A stretch of 64,000 nt of DNA from Stenopsyche tienmushanensis (lineage: Eukaryota; Arthropoda; Insecta; Trichoptera; Stenopsychidae). Within the stretch, counting starts at the first letter, position 1. Each line of letters starts with the position of its first letter. The position numbers and the translations under genes were made by a program. The notes under the pieces were generated by a model. That model was not told where the DNA came from. It saw only the letters and a program-made list of their open reading frames with translations, and did not search any database. The stretch spans positions 1-64,000 of the forward strand of contig WACJ01000311.1 in assembly GCA_008973525.1 (NCBI GenBank), written 5' to 3'. This document shows, in pieces, positions 28,261 to 40,900 of this stretch.

Positions 28261-28419
28261 TTTTGCTGCAGAAATTGGTGCCGAAGATAATCTGCTTAAA
28301 ATAAACAAGTAAAAAATGGGATATTATCAAATTTGATATCTAGAAATGATTATTAAAGCCATGCAGGGACATCTATTAATGATTGAATTTAAAACAATAC
28401 TTTCAAAAATTATGACTTC

Positions 28420-28560
28420 ACAGGTCCATTCCTATCTAAAATTTCTATTCAGAGAATCCTATACTAATTTAACTTCATATGGAAGGCAATAGGAAACCCC
28501 TTCATGAAAAAAATCTAATTTAAGGAACGTCTCATATGGAAATCGCCTACTTCCAATAAT
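28420..28560 (-). repeat. Interspersed repeat family A, copy 4 (inverted)
   Basis: On the minus strand: GTAGGCGATTTCCATATG, then TTTTTTTCATGAAGGGG, then CCTATTGCCTTCCATATGAA and TTAGTATAGGATTCTCTGAA. The order and sequence follow the other family A copies. Confidence 0.65.
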
Positions 28561-31500
28561 TCCTCATTAGAAATAAGAATAAACGGATACTGTTTCCAAA
28601 CAAAAATAGCGCATTACCAACTCAACAAAAATATAAACTCCCCAAATCTTGAAGTTGATTCCGAACTTCTCCTCCTGTTGTTAATTTTATGGATTTTGAT
28701 ACGTATGATCTATTGAAACAGAATGCTTAAACAATCTTCAATGGAACGTAAACGGTTGCAGATGGCTCATTCGTGGCACATCAATCATTATTTAATATCT
28801 GTATTTGAGAAGTGTTTCCTTTATAATTAAAAATAAATTAATAGCACGATTAGCTGAATGTAATTGCGTTAACTATTAACACGTTTACTGCCATGGTAGC
28901 CATATATGATCAGCATCTATGTATTCACGATGGCCACTTATGGTTCCTGGAAAATGTTCCCAGGAGGCCGCGGCATATTTTCTGGCTTACATTTAGGTAT
29001 GCGGATAAAATTATATTGAAATATGATTTATCGGATGTTATGGCACATTTATTGGGCTTTTGAGATTTAATGATATGCATATGATCAAAAAATGAAGAAG
29101 AGCGGTCCAATATCCGCCTGTCATCTTCCGCGAGCAGCTTCCTTGTCATCGTCCATGAAATGGAATCGTTACTTCCCGTCGCGGGAGTCATAAATCAGTT
29201 CCGGCCGTTTAACGTCGCCTCACTTCACATAATTACTCTTTAATAAGGCATGCTGACCTTTTGTCTGTTTTCGCCGCTCTTGCAGCTTCTTCGCCATTTT
29301 ATGTTGCTCAATAGCCCTTGACCGGAGGACGCATGAGCGCTCCACTTCCATCCAGGACTCTCCTAATTGTGGCATGGAGCGATGCCCGATTGATTGGGAC
29401 GTCCTTTTGTTTCGACGACGACGTCGCGCCTTCCATTCAAATGCATCGATTATTGATCAGTTTAATATGCAGTTGAGTCTCTTTTTATGTTTTGGATATG
29501 TTTTACAGAAAATTGCATTAAAATATTCTCCATAATCAGAATTATCTTCAATTTCATAATCTAGTAATGTATTTAGTAATTCAATTTTGATATATACTTT
29601 TCAGCTTATCATGAAATTTGAAGGCTAATTTAGAATTTATATCATCAATAAAAAAAGTTTTTCCAATTTATTGCAAAGCTGAAGGCCTTTTCGATTTATA
29701 TTTGCAGTGACAGTGACAATTTTTTCTTTTGCTTCATTATCATACATTTGTCGTACATTGAATAAAAATAGCTGAACTTGAACAAAATTATCGTACGATC
29801 TAGAACGGGATCTAGAAATTATTGAGTAGTTGGATTCATTGTAAGCTGAAATGTATAATTATTTAGCTAAAAGCTCAATAAAACTTTATTACTTCAAGCG
29901 TTAAATTAAGAAATTATTGCAATGCATTTATATATGACTGCCAATGATTCTATGGAAATCAAGGAGGTACACTTTACAAATGTGGAATGAATTATCCTTG
30001 TAATCCAAATAGGAAATACGCCTCATTGATCAAATTATGCCTGTAGAAATAATTATGGCTGGAAATAGTTCAATTTATAGATCTAAACGTGTCTACTGAA
30101 GAATGTAGAAGATATTCAAGAGTGATTAGCAAGTTTTGTGGAAATTGCATCTGGAATAAAAAACATGAATTTAGGCACCTTGAAAAAAATGGAGCATAGA
30201 TCTTAAAATGTTGCTGGATAAAGCACCAAAATGAGAATATATCTCCAAAAATTCTCTGCCTTCAACGATATCTAAATCATGTCAATCATGCACTGTATAA
30301 CTTTAAAAGCACCTTAAAAAATAACCATATAAGAAAAATAAACGCTATAACATTGCCATGTATCGCATATAAAGCGCTTGGAAAAGTTTTTCGTCATGAA
30401 TTCGATCGGCAGTGTATTTGATAAAACCGTCAAGTGGTTTTGTAGTTGTGTAACTTTAAATAAAAACCCCGCTTTGTTATTTGCTTCAGCTGAAAGCAAA
30501 GTACAGTCAAACCACGCCGAAATGGATTTATTTCAAATATTCAAATGATAAATCGGCACAAATTCGACAATAGATCATGATTCAAATTTATTTGAAAATT
30601 TTCATTCAAATCAAGTTTTAGACGATTTAAATTGGTTTATATGCATTGATCGGTTTAATAAAAAAGTTATATTAAGATCAGCACCTTTTCTGCGTGCGTT
30701 TGTTCTATGAAAGTGTAGTTCGCAGAACGCTTATGTCACTATTGCAACGCCGCCATTTTCCTTTATTGCACTTAAATATTGCAAGCAGCATTGCACTCTA
30801 ATGATATCGGTACAACTTCTTTCAAAATTATGGCTTATTGGCAACCATTTCTACGTTTATTGCTATATGTTTGTCGCATTATTGACTATCTCAAATTATA
30901 TACGAGCCAACATTGTGTGGCGAATTTTCAGCAGTGTTCAATAAAGACCACGATTTTACGATAAAATATTTATATAAAAATACTGCTTTAGTGTATTTCA
31001 TTTATTCTTTCACTAGCAAAGATGAGGTAGTATTTGTTTGGGTGGTGGTGAGTAGTTGGGTGGGAGGGTGTTCTCTTTCCCTCTCCCTGGAGGCACGACC
31101 AATCAGCGCGAGTGGAGCAGTTGTCACCTCTCACGTTGACAGCCCTCCCTGCCCCCAGGACCTCTGGCTCTTGCCCCTCAAGGACCAGCACTCAAATAAG
31201 CTTTTTATCGAGGACCTCTCCATTACCATATGGAAGATTATCCCAACCCTCGAGCTGGACAAATTCAAATTGATAAACACCATATCTATCCAATTGCATT
31301 CATCGAAGAACTTATAAAACTCCATCATTTTTTTGGTTTAAATAACGTAAAATTCTATTATAACGATGATTAGTACATTAAAAGTCATTAACGTCGGATG
31401 GCAACACTTTCCAGTCAATATATTGTTAAAATGAAACATATTTACTTATTACATTTGAACGATTCCCTAGATAAAAATAATGGATTTATCATCTGAAAAA

Positions 31501-32382
31501 ATCGATAAACAAACTAAATTTACTATTATATTGTTATAATAGTTTTGTTGTATGAATTGTTGCAGATTTATCATCTGTAATTGTGCTAAAATATGTTTGT
31601 GCCGTGTTATTCTTCTTAGTGCATATTCGCAGAAGATAAGCATCAAGAAGTTACTTGCATTATTCATGTGCTAAATCCATGGGTCGTTAAAGTCAACTTA
31701 CAATAAGTCTATAAATATAAAATATGTTTATCTACAAGCCTGATGGTCATAGAAATTTGTTAAATATTAATAAACGCTCACAAAGCAGATGATTCAAAAG
31801 TCAATTTTAAAAATAAAAACCATAATTAATAAGGGTATCTCAAAACGTAGTAGAACTTGAAATTAGGAAAATTTATCCGAATCAAATTCACAGTACGTTT
31901 TCTGCCGACTGTGTTTCTCTGGGAACGCTTTGAAAATATAAAAGGATCATATCAGAGTGATTGAAATACTTGGACCGTTTATAAATAATTTTGCTATAGT
32001 TGCAATTTTCACAAAAATAATTTAAAGACGAAGAATTATTTAAAATCTCGGATATTCAATTTAATGAGAATTACGTCTTTGCGCCACAAAACTACGGCCC
32101 TTGGACCGAATCCAGCCCCCTAATGATTTTTTTTAAACATGGGACAAAATATGATATATTTTTAGGAAATTTGCGCTAGAAAAAACTGAAGGTATTAAAT
32201 ATTCATAGCGACAACACTCAATAGAAAAATATGCTATATCGATTGCAAGATTGGTCTGAATTAATTCAAAAGTTTTCTTGAGATGGTGTAAGTTGGGCAT
32301 TTTCCGATTCATATTTTTTCTCTCAAAAATAGTATTAAAAATGTTGAAGTTTTTTTGTGATTTTAACCTTTACAGCTCGTAT

Positions 32383-32443
32383 GGCCAGACTGTCTGGCCC
32401 AAAGGATTCTTGCCAGCAGCTCCGTTGGCCAGACGGTCTGGCC
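32383..32443. repeat. Paired 17-bp palindromes near the piggyBac left end
   Basis: GGCCAGACTGTCTGGCC and GGCCAGACGGTCTGGCC differ only at the central bases and their start points are 44 bases apart. They lie 16 and 60 bases inside the proposed left end. No equivalent pair is seen at the right end. Subterminal repeats are common in piggyBac elements; a role in transposase binding is inference. Confidence 0.7.
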
Positions 32444-32801
32444 GAAAGCAGGCATTGACTTGCGCGCCGCTTTTACCAACAAACAAACAAATTCTGTGAA
32501 TTTTTTTTATCAGTAAATGCGGATTAATACTGCAGCATGCTATAGAAATACGCATTTCTTTGTTTTGATGTGTCATAAGGGTAAAATAATTCCTAGAAAG
32601 TTTTGCGTGGCATTATCACTGATTTCACCGGGTTTATTTTGTGAACATACAGTCGTTTGGCTGCGCTCGTTTAAAAAGGTCGAAGCTCCGCCCTCAATAC
32701 AGTGACAATCGTTTCTCGGTCATTTCGGAATTTTTGTGGGGATTTTTATCACCGTTATACTAAGTTAATTATATAATAAAACGTCAAAGTTTATTAATAT
32801 C

Positions 32802-34622
32802 ATGGAGTGCAACAAAAACAACAAGAGGTCTTTTTCACAACTCAACGAGAGTAGTGATGAAGAAGATTTTTTTTTCGACAATGTTGACGACAGTGATGAC
32901 AGTGATACAGAAGTGATACACGATCAAGACTGTGATGCGAATAATGAAAGTGATGAAGACAATGGAAGTGATACGGAGACTGAAAGTGACATTTTCCCCA
33001 TACGAATGCCAAGAATCATGCATCTATCTAGTGATGAGGAAGACTTACAAAATTCATCGCCAAAACATTGGGATTTATTAACGTCAATAGTCGCTCAACC
33101 GCAGAAATCTTTTTACATCGGTGCAAGAATCCCAGGGCCAAATTTGCCGACAAATTGTATTCAGCCAATAGATTATTTTAATTTATTTTTTACTGATTCT
33201 CTAATTAATACAATTGTCGGTGAAACAAACAAATATGCCAAAGAGAAGTTTAAGAAAATGGTTCCAACCAACAGATCAATGTGGAATACATTTTGTGATG
33301 TAACCGCAGTGGAATTTCGAGCCTTTTTAGGCGTAATTTTGAATATGGGAATCAGACCTCATCCAAATTTACAAGATTTTTTTTCACGCTCATTCACGGC
33401 CAGTTGTCCATTTTATACGTCAATTTTTAGGAGAAAACGTTTCCTACAGATATTTTGGAGACTACACCTCCACGACAATTCTATAATTAATCGCCAAGAA
33501 AATAACTTAGAACATAGAATAAAAAAAGTAGATCTTTACTTAAAATATCTTGACGAAAGATATAGGCAGTATTTTTTTCCTCATCAACAAATAGTGGTCG
33601 ATGAATCGGTTGTAAATTTTAAAGGGAAGATTTGTTTTAAAACATACAATCCAAAAAAACCAACAAAATGGGGAATTCGTTTATATGTTTTGGCGGATTC
33701 GCACTGTGGATACTTATATTCATTTATTCCTTATTATGGTTCTTTAACAACTGGAAAGTTGACAAATCCCGAGCTAAAATTTACCACTCGAATTGTTTTG
33801 GAGCTTTATAAAAATTTACTAAAAGAAATTCCGGATGCAGAAGGCTATCATTTGTATACAGACCGATTCTATACAAGTATTTCTTTATCGGATGAATTGA
33901 TGAAATTAAACGCTCATTTAACTGGGACCATTATGACAAATAAAAAAAATCTGCCGCCAGCAATAAAAAAGCCCAAAATAAAAAAAGACGAAATATTATC
34001 TTTTAAAACGGACAATGCAATTACTCTCGCGTGGAAAGACAAACGCATTGTAACTATGCTAAGTAACTGGCATTCGAATGGTACTGAAGTTATCAAAATA
34101 ATTGTACGAGGAGGAATAGAGGAAGAAATAAAGAAACCAGAAGTTGTCGCTGATTACACGAAGCACATGGGAGGTGTTGATATCGCTGATCATTATTCTT
34201 CAACTTACTGCTTCCTCAGGAAAAGTGTGAAATGGTGGCGGAAACTTTTTTTCTGGGGATTAGAGACCACAGTGATAAATTCATATATTTTATATAAAGA
34301 AGACTCACTCAGAAAAAAGGAGAAGCCAATGACCCATTTACAATTTGTTGATAAGTTGATAATCCAGCTAGTTGCAAATCATAGAAAAGGGTCATCTAGC
34401 AAAAAACCAACGGTAGATCCAGAAGAACGATTAAACAATCAAAAGTGTCACAGCATATATCCTGATTTAGAAAAAAAATACCGAGATTGTGTAGTTTGCG
34501 GCACAAATAGGAAAGAGAAAAGGAAAAGAACCATGTACTACTGCAAAACATGCAGTAATATGCCGGCACTTCATATTGGAGAGTGCTTCGAGAAATATCA
34601 CACGTTAAAAAAATATAATTAA
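32802..34622 (+). CDS. piggyBac-family transposase (DDE_Tnp_1_7), apparently intact
   Basis: A 606-residue DDE/D transposase that cuts and pastes DNA at TTAA sites. The N-terminus (about 1-85) is strongly acidic with Asp/Glu/Ser runs. The DDE_Tnp_1_7 domain follows from about residue 115 to 495. Catalytic acidic residues are in place: D267 in VVDESVVNFKG, D354 in LYTDRFYTS, and D460 and D463 in HMGGVDIADHYS, matching the three-Asp-plus-one set of piggyBac. The C-terminus is a Cys/His zinc-binding region (C563, C566, C581, C584, H591, C595, H600), as expected for TTAA end recognition. The length is typical. There is no stop or frameshift; the start is the first ATG before the acidic region and an AATAAA lies at 34649-34654. 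It lies in the T-box gene intron in the same orientation. Expression is unknown. Confidence 0.95.
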   Translation: MECNKNNKRSFSQLNESSDEEDFFFDNVDDSDDSDTEVIHDQDCDANNESDEDNGSDTETESDIFPIRMPRIMHLSSDEEDLQNSSPKHWDLLTSIVAQPQKSFYIGARIPGPNLPTNCIQPIDYFNLFFTDSLINTIVGETNKYAKEKFKKMVPTNRSMWNTFCDVTAVEFRAFLGVILNMGIRPHPNLQDFFSRSFTASCPFYTSIFRRKRFLQIFWRLHLHDNSIINRQENNLEHRIKKVDLYLKYLDERYRQYFFPHQQIVVDESVVNFKGKICFKTYNPKKPTKWGIRLYVLADSHCGYLYSFIPYYGSLTTGKLTNPELKFTTRIVLELYKNLLKEIPDAEGYHLYTDRFYTSISLSDELMKLNAHLTGTIMTNKKNLPPAIKKPKIKKDEILSFKTDNAITLAWKDKRIVTMLSNWHSNGTEVIKIIVRGGIEEEIKKPEVVADYTKHMGGVDIADHYSSTYCFLRKSVKWWRKLFFWGLETTVINSYILYKEDSLRKKEKPMTHLQFVDKLIIQLVANHRKGSSSKKPTVDPEERLNNQKCHSIYPDLEKKYRDCVVCGTNRKEKRKRTMYYCKTCSNMPALHIGECFEKYHTLKKYN

Positions 34623-35694
34623 ACTGTAAGTATACATACAAGATCTTTAATAAAATAACCTATTTTTCTTGATAATAATACATCTTGATAATAATTGCAT
34701 CGTAATTTAATCACGCGATTACGTATTAAAGACTAGTGATCTAATTTTTGTTGTACACAAAATGCATGATATTTTACACCCCATGTTCGTCAAATCGGTC
34801 AAACAAAAGGCAATGGGTTTTTTTTTCTTTATGTGCGGTTCTCCGAATAGTCGACGATAACGTAGATAAGGTAAACCTATTATCCAAAACTTAGCGACTT
34901 AATCCTAAATCCTTAACAAATGTTAAAATCACTCAGTTAGAAACTTTTATTTAGAAAAAAGAAAGATTAAAAACAAAAAAATGCACAGGGTTCGACGAAA
35001 TTGATAATACAATAATTAAAAACTTCCCACGAAAGTTTTCAATGCTTGCATGCAAATCGGTTATTGTCCCACTTTATAGAAATTTGCAAAGGTAATTCTG
35101 ATTCCAAAATCAGTAAAAAAAAATCTACTGTATTAAATATAAATTTTAGAAAATGCAATGATTACCCTGTACTATTTTTGGAAGGCTTTTAATTTTGGAG
35201 GTGGTTTTATTTTTTGTTATCTGGCGGAGACGGGGTACCTAACGGTAAGTACCCAATAACAAAATTCCCAAAATATAGAAATATCAACATGCGACCAATG
35301 AGGTTTCTTTTTTCGCAGGTAGCGACCGTTTCGTCAGTAGATAATTTATGATGGACAACTGCAAGGCAGCGGGTAGTCACAAAATAGTTACGCTTCATTG
35401 TAAATAACTATATTATTGTCATAAATACATATTTTTTGTTGTGTAAAGTAAAAAACTCTTTTCAAATAAAATATATTGGAGGGCATATATCGTTTTTATT
35501 TCACCAAGCTTAAATTTACAAGTGATTTTCAATCATGAATATCTTATATTTATTCGAGAAATAATGGTTACCCTCCCCGAGAGAACGGGTGGCCCGAATG
35601 AAACTTACCTACTTTCTGGTGTTTTCTTATAGATTTTTCTAGCTGGAGTAGCTAATTGGTCTTCAGAAAATATGGGTGGAGTGCAAAAGGTTAA

Positions 35695-36261
35695 GGGAAA
35701 ATCAAAAATATTCAACCTATTTGAAAATCCCATTGATATTCTGATCAATGGCGTTGAAGATTACTTCCAGTTGGAATTAATCGTTTTATGATACATGCGA
35801 TTGACAGTTCAATTCATTCAATTCAACGAAATTTTCTAAACTAAAATATATAAAGTCTACTAAGATTTTAACTGGAATATTTTTCGTTCTCCATGACCTG
35901 ACCCGTTTCTCATAAAGTTTGAAGACCTCTGTTCTAAATGATAATTTGTTATTTTAGTACTTAATTTGATTGATGTAAAAACAAATTGATTTGCAACAGT
36001 AAGTATTTCCATTAAAGCAATCAAAGAACATGCTATCATAAATAGGAATATTCAAAGGCTTCACAATATTATCGACATATAAGTGGTTGGCTTTGATATA
36101 TCAATATAAATTCATTATGATTAGAATGTTTTCGGTATATTTTTGGATTGATTAACGCAAAATATTCTACGGTTCTGATAAGAAATATATATAATAAAGA
36201 TGTATTTAATTTAAAAAATAATCTAATAGTTATTAATTCAATTTATTTATTATTGTTTCAG
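35695..36261. other. Intron end between piggyBac and the central T-box exon
   Basis: AT-rich intronic DNA of about 570 bases ending in a pyrimidine-rich tract and the AG acceptor at 36260-36261. Nothing else recognised. Confidence 0.7.
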
Positions 36262-36535
36262 ACGTATGTTTCCTACCCTCCGTGTGTCCTTCTCAGGAGT
36301 ATCAGGATCGGCTCGTTATGCCGTACTTTTGGATATTGTACCAGTTGATGGGAAACGATATCGGTACGCGTACCATCGTTCGTCATGGCTGGTTGCAGGG
36401 AAGGCAGACCCTCCTGCTCCTGCTCGACTTTACCCTCATCCGGACTCGCCCTTCACGGGAGACCAACTCCGCAAACAGGTCGTCTCCTTCGAGAAGGTCA
36501 AGCTCACCAACAACGAAATGGACAAAAATGGACAG
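36262..36535 (+). CDS. mid: midline/H15 T-box gene, central T-box exon
   Basis: The exon starts after TTTCAG at 36261 and completes the split Arg codon, giving RRMFPTLRVSFSG. It contains RYAVLLDIVPVDGKRYRYAY, HRSSWLVAGKAD, RKQVVSFEKVKLTNN and EMDKNGQ. These are the dimer-interface and DNA-contact core of the T-box, with the YAYHRSSWLVAGKAD version typical of arthropod midline/H15. The donor CAG|GTAAAT ends at 36535 in phase 0. The frame is open throughout and joins the neighbouring exons without a shift. It is separated from the first visible exon by a 29.8 kb intron that contains several transposons, yet its own sequence shows no break. The intron following it is only about 1.2 kb. Confidence 0.95.
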
Positions 36536-37752
36536 GTAAATTATTCAACCATGAGTACATAGTCCCTATTTAGAACGCCCACAGTAATACCATCGTAATT
36601 TTGAAAGACCTGATCAAAGGATGCTTTCAAGAGCGTCCTTATCCGCCAAGTTAAACGCATAACGGTGATCGCAAAGGATGTTTGAAGTGCGACGTCAATG
36701 GCGCGTACCAAAGGGCGCATAATTTATTAATATTGTGTACCGTTTGAAATTGCCGGCGATAAAATGCGTTAAAATATGCTTACACGCGGTGCAAAATTTT
36801 ATTGCCTTCACTCATTCTTGCAACACAATTGACCATTAAAAGACGCAAAGTGAGGCGGCATCTTTGGTGACGCTACTCCTCCAGAATTCCTTCGTGGCCA
36901 GACTTAATAACATGTCAGCCGGACTTTAGCGATTCCGGATAATGCATAATCTCCGAACCCAAGCCCGAAAACTAATTAGTGCATTTCTTTGAAATTTTAA
37001 GCGAATAATTTCGTCTTGGGGGAGGAGCACCCCAAAAGGTCACATAACTCAAGTCGAAGGATCGAAAATATTGAATCATATTTATGGCTCGAGCTAAAAT
37101 GCAAGCTGGAGGATGTTTTTCTGCGAAATACAATGATAATAAAAGAAATTTTTATTACAATGTAAATTATCGCAGTTATTAAATACGTTTAAAAAAGACG
37201 TTAAATGGAATATTAGTTATTTAACACATTCTCTCCGAACGATCTGCTTACCATCTAGTATTGAATATAATGCAATTCGGCTTCACAAAATGATCAATGT
37301 TATTTTATTAGCAAACATCCCTTAAAATTAAATCCAGAGGTTATTTTAAAAGCTTAAAAGGTTTTTGATTATCAAATGCTTATATATTTGACGATTGAAA
37401 AATTAGCATGAATTTAAAAAATAAGACAAATTTCTCATAGTTTACGATTGCACATATCAAAGTTTTTATTACACTTAAAAAAAACTTTAACACAAAGTAT
37501 AGAAATCGATTTGAACTTATTGATTCAATATGTTTTGAGTATAAGTATTTGTGATCTAGTTCTTCAATTAATTTTCTTAATTTTTTAATACACGTGTTAC
37601 AAGATATTAAAAGAAGATGAAATTGCATAGAGTTGATAGGTAGTTTCGTGCATCAAAATTCACCTAAAACCGGTTGATTCACATCATCATCCTGCACTTG
37701 ATGTCATCTTTTAAAATTTATTAAAAAAAAACTATATTTAATTTCATTACAG
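36536..37752. other. Short intron within the T-box domain
   Basis: GT at 36536 and AG at 37751-37752, 1217 bases. The first half (about 36590-37110) is GC-richer than the second half, which is AT-rich. No repeat or gene is recognised; the GC-richer half is a candidate regulatory segment. Confidence 0.75.
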
Positions 37753-37917
37753 CTGGTGCTAAATTCGATGCACAAATACCAGCCGAGGATCCATTTGGTC
37801 CGTCGACGTGAAGGTTCAGGAAATGCGCCAATTACTGATCTCGAGCAAGAAGACTACAAGACGTTCATATTCCCAGAATCGATATTCACTGCGGTCACGG
37901 CGTATCAGAACCAATTG
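37753..37917 (+). CDS. mid: midline/H15 T-box gene, third visible exon (T-box)
   Basis: The exon is exactly 55 codons, phase 0 at both ends, between CATTACAG (acceptor ends 37752) and TTG|GTGAGT. It encodes LVLNSMHKYQPRIHLVRRRE, a short variable loop (EGSGNAPITDLEQED) and YKTFIFPESIFTAVTAYQNQ. The SMHKYQPR and FTAVTAYQNQ motifs are invariant T-box landmarks; the IHLVR form and the acidic loop fit midline/H15 rather than Tbx2/3 or Brachyury. Because both ends are phase 0, any alternative phase-0 acceptor downstream would keep the frame (see 45834). A 24 kb intron follows. Confidence 0.95.
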
Positions 37918-40900
37918 GTGAGTCTTTGAAGATTTTTATACATTTTACATACGAGCGCGAAGATCGTTAGTCAAGTATGATATCGGCAAACGACAAGAAC
38001 TGTTATGCCAGTCGGAGGAATTAATTAAGCGGAATGATTGACGATGGAAGATGTTAATAAATGCAGATCTTCGCGTCGTTTACGGTTGCTGTGCGCGGCC
38101 ACCCCGGAGGTCTGCTCTTAGAAAGCGATAATTTTGAGCTGCTCAGGAAGCAGTGTGTGTTTCGCAATTTTGATGTATGGGACATCTATTATTGTGAAGG
38201 TAATTGGAGTTGGAAACTGTTGCTCTGCATCGTAATTTATTAAGCAACTGGATATTTTCGAACGTATTAGATTCTGGTTGCGATGAAGTATGATGAATGG
38301 CGTAGCACGCGTCAATCATTCTCGAGGATTCATTTTGCAGTGAATCAGAGCCGAGTAACACGTTAATGACCGGCCCTCTCTCGGCGACATTAATGTGTTA
38401 GTCTCGGGTCTCGAATGTAAACAGTTTAGCGAACCATGTGACGGGGACCACCCGTGAGGCCCAGACAACCCGGCACCAGCTTGATGATGGACGCCAATCA
38501 CTCGCTTAACACTTTCTAGCCACAATTGGAATCTATCCAAACTATTGCTGGGTTGCTAAATACGTCTAAATTACGGAAACATTAGGAATATTCAGTTAAA
38601 TTTTTGATATGAAACAGGACTTGTTTATCTTAGCCATTTCAACGATATCTATAACGGAGTCTTTCAATGTGAGATGCATTGCATGCAATTTCTTAGTTCA
38701 AAATGGGTACAATGGCGGATGAATTGGTAGAACTTATGCCTGAGAAAAATGTCGTCCTGCAACCCCTCGACTTTGCCCCCACATTTAAACCGACGTGCTT
38801 TAATATCGACGCTAAAAATAATTAAATTCGTATTGCAAATGCTGTATTACCCCTAACGATGTAACATTGTGTGTAATTGAATCAAGATTAATCGAGCTTA
38901 AACAAATAAATATCTTCTGACATGTAGCGAATCGCGTGATTAATTTGAAAGAAAGGGATAAATACTCCACTCAGAGGGGTGGGGTATTTATCCTTAAGAG
39001 ATAATGCTGATATATTTAAATGCATCTAATTTGATCCCAGAAATAGAATGTCACAATTCTTTAATTACAAAATAATTTTGCACTTTCATAACTTTATCTT
39101 GCATCGAGTAACGTATCATTCGCGAAATATTTACATGCAAATATGTTAATAAATATATTTGCTTCTGGGAGCGGGAAATTATCATAACTTTGTATCGAGA
39201 CACGGTTCAAGAAACACGTATATTTATTAAAAAATAAATTCTCTATACGTATATTTTTGATATGAATTATTTTTATCGTTATTTATAAATAATGTCACAA
39301 TCAATGAAGAACATTTGATTTGAAGATAATTTTATTCGAGCATGGGAATGAAGGGGGGAAACCACATTAGCTGATTTCTTTGTGTTTTTCGTATTTTTTT
39401 TAACAGGAAGGAATAATTATAATTTGTTCAAACTTAGATAATATTTTATTAATATTTTGAAATATATCTGTTTTTTTTACGATTTTGTACCTATTTTTTT
39501 GTACCTTTCTTGCAATAAAAAGCATATTTTAAACAATAATATTATTTCAAAATTTAATTAACCTTGATTAATAATTTTATAAGTTAAAGTGTACCAAAGT
39601 TGAAAAAAGTGGTTTCGAGAAAAACGCGTTTGAAAATATATTATATAAACCTGAGGATCTGGACCGACAAGTTTTCACTTCAGTGCTCATAACATCGCAA
39701 CAAATCAGAATTTTGTTGTGAAACTTTCAAAACATATTCTTGAATAGTTTTACTAATAGTTTATGAAATAAAAAAAAAACGATTTCTCAAACTGTCTAAT
39801 AGGATTTTCCCACTGAAGACAGGTTTCGCGGATGGATAAAATTATTAATAAATTTAAAAATATCATTAATGAAATCAGAGCTTCGTTCAATAGTAGGAAA
39901 AGTCAGGAGTAATTTAATTATTTGTGTAGTTCTCCATAAATGGATACTAATCGCATTATAGCATCGATGAAAATTTTGTATGAAAATAGTCTTTTTTGGT
40001 TCAAATTCCTATTTATATCCCTAAATTATTAACGATAAAAAAGTCATTCTTCTTTGCATGGTGGGATATCACTAAAGTAATCCATTTTGGATTGCTTGAA
40101 GTTTTTTAGAAAATCATACCATTAGTTTCATCATCATCACAGGGTCTGTGCTAGTACTCCCTTATGGGTTAAGTGTATCTAGGATTCGCTCCTACACCAA
40201 CTGAGGGTGTTTCACCATCTTCGTACAACGTACACCTTAGTTCGGCGATTTCAAAGCGATATAGAAGTTAACGGATAACGGAAAAGACAATGCTGTTAAC
40301 GTTGCAAAGTGAAGTTCTTCATATGCCTCTCCTCAAGGCCGTATATTTGGTGTTCTTCTTGTCCTTATTCTGTTCCTAAAGCTTTTTGGCTTCGAACCGG
40401 TAAGGTTCATCCATATTGTTGGGTTGGGTCGACTATGTAAGAGATAGCGAGTGACAAGTGACTAGTAGATAAACTGGGCATCAGATTGCTGTTAAAAGAG
40501 TATTTAAGTATTTAGTCTGTAAATAAGTACTAGTAAAGTGGCCAATAGTTAAATTACATAAAATCATATAAGCATAGTAGTTAGGAGTAGTCAAATGTGG
40601 TTAGGCCGCAAAAAAGTGTTAGACAAATTGTATTAGCCAGGGGTAATTATTTCACATCTAAGTATTCGGACATTGGCGTTTAGTATAATATAATGTAAAT
40701 AATAAGAGCGAATGGCATAAGACCTCATAAAAAAGGATTGGTTTTAGTCGTTCCCTCTAATTACGATTTGTTTAGGTTTTTAGAAGATTAGTTGAGTAAT
40801 AAAAATTATAAGTCATAAGAAAAACCTGAGTTTTTTTAAAATTAGAATGAGGTCTTTCATTTGTATTTTATGTTGAAAATTTGGTTAATTGCAACAATCA

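Larger units (their letters stand above)
22701..32362. other. Large intron, 3' part before piggyBac
   Basis: Non-coding. GC-richer islands lie at about 22850-23480, 24260-24560, 26050-26270, 27110-27700, 29130-29440 and 31030-31270. Repeat family B is at 28025-28260 and family A at 28420-28560. Open frames here lack recognisable motifs and coincide with GC islands. No RNA gene seen. Confidence 0.6.
32367..35690 (+). mobile_element. piggyBac-like transposon, about 3.3 kb, TTAA-flanked
   Basis: The element carries an intact piggyBac transposase at 32802-34622. Proposed ends: TTAA at 32363-32366 followed by CCTTTACAGCTCGTATGG, and TTAA at 35691-35694 preceded by the inverse of CCTTTTGCACTCCACCC. 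The two ends share CCTTT then CTC in register, and piggyBac family members insert at TTAA with ends starting CCY. Close to the left end are two near-identical palindromes, GGCCAGACTGTCTGGCC (32383-32399) and GGCCAGACGGTCTGGCC (32427-32443), plausible transposase binding sites. The right end is less certain than the left because several other TTAA sites lie downstream of the gene; this one alone has a matching end. Confidence 0.7.

Noticed and set aside
30913..31317. 134-codon + strand frame
   Set aside because: No recognisable protein motif; its central part is a GC-rich segment with open frames on both strands.
35690..35694. Alternative right ends for the piggyBac element at other TTAA sites downstream of the transposase
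   Set aside because: TTAA is frequent in this AT-rich DNA; none of the others is preceded by the inverse of a CCTTT-type end.
40130..40450. Possible SINE or tRNA-derived repeat
   Set aside because: A GGTTCGAAGCC string resembling a tRNA B box is present on the minus strand, but no matching A box or tRNA fold could be found.
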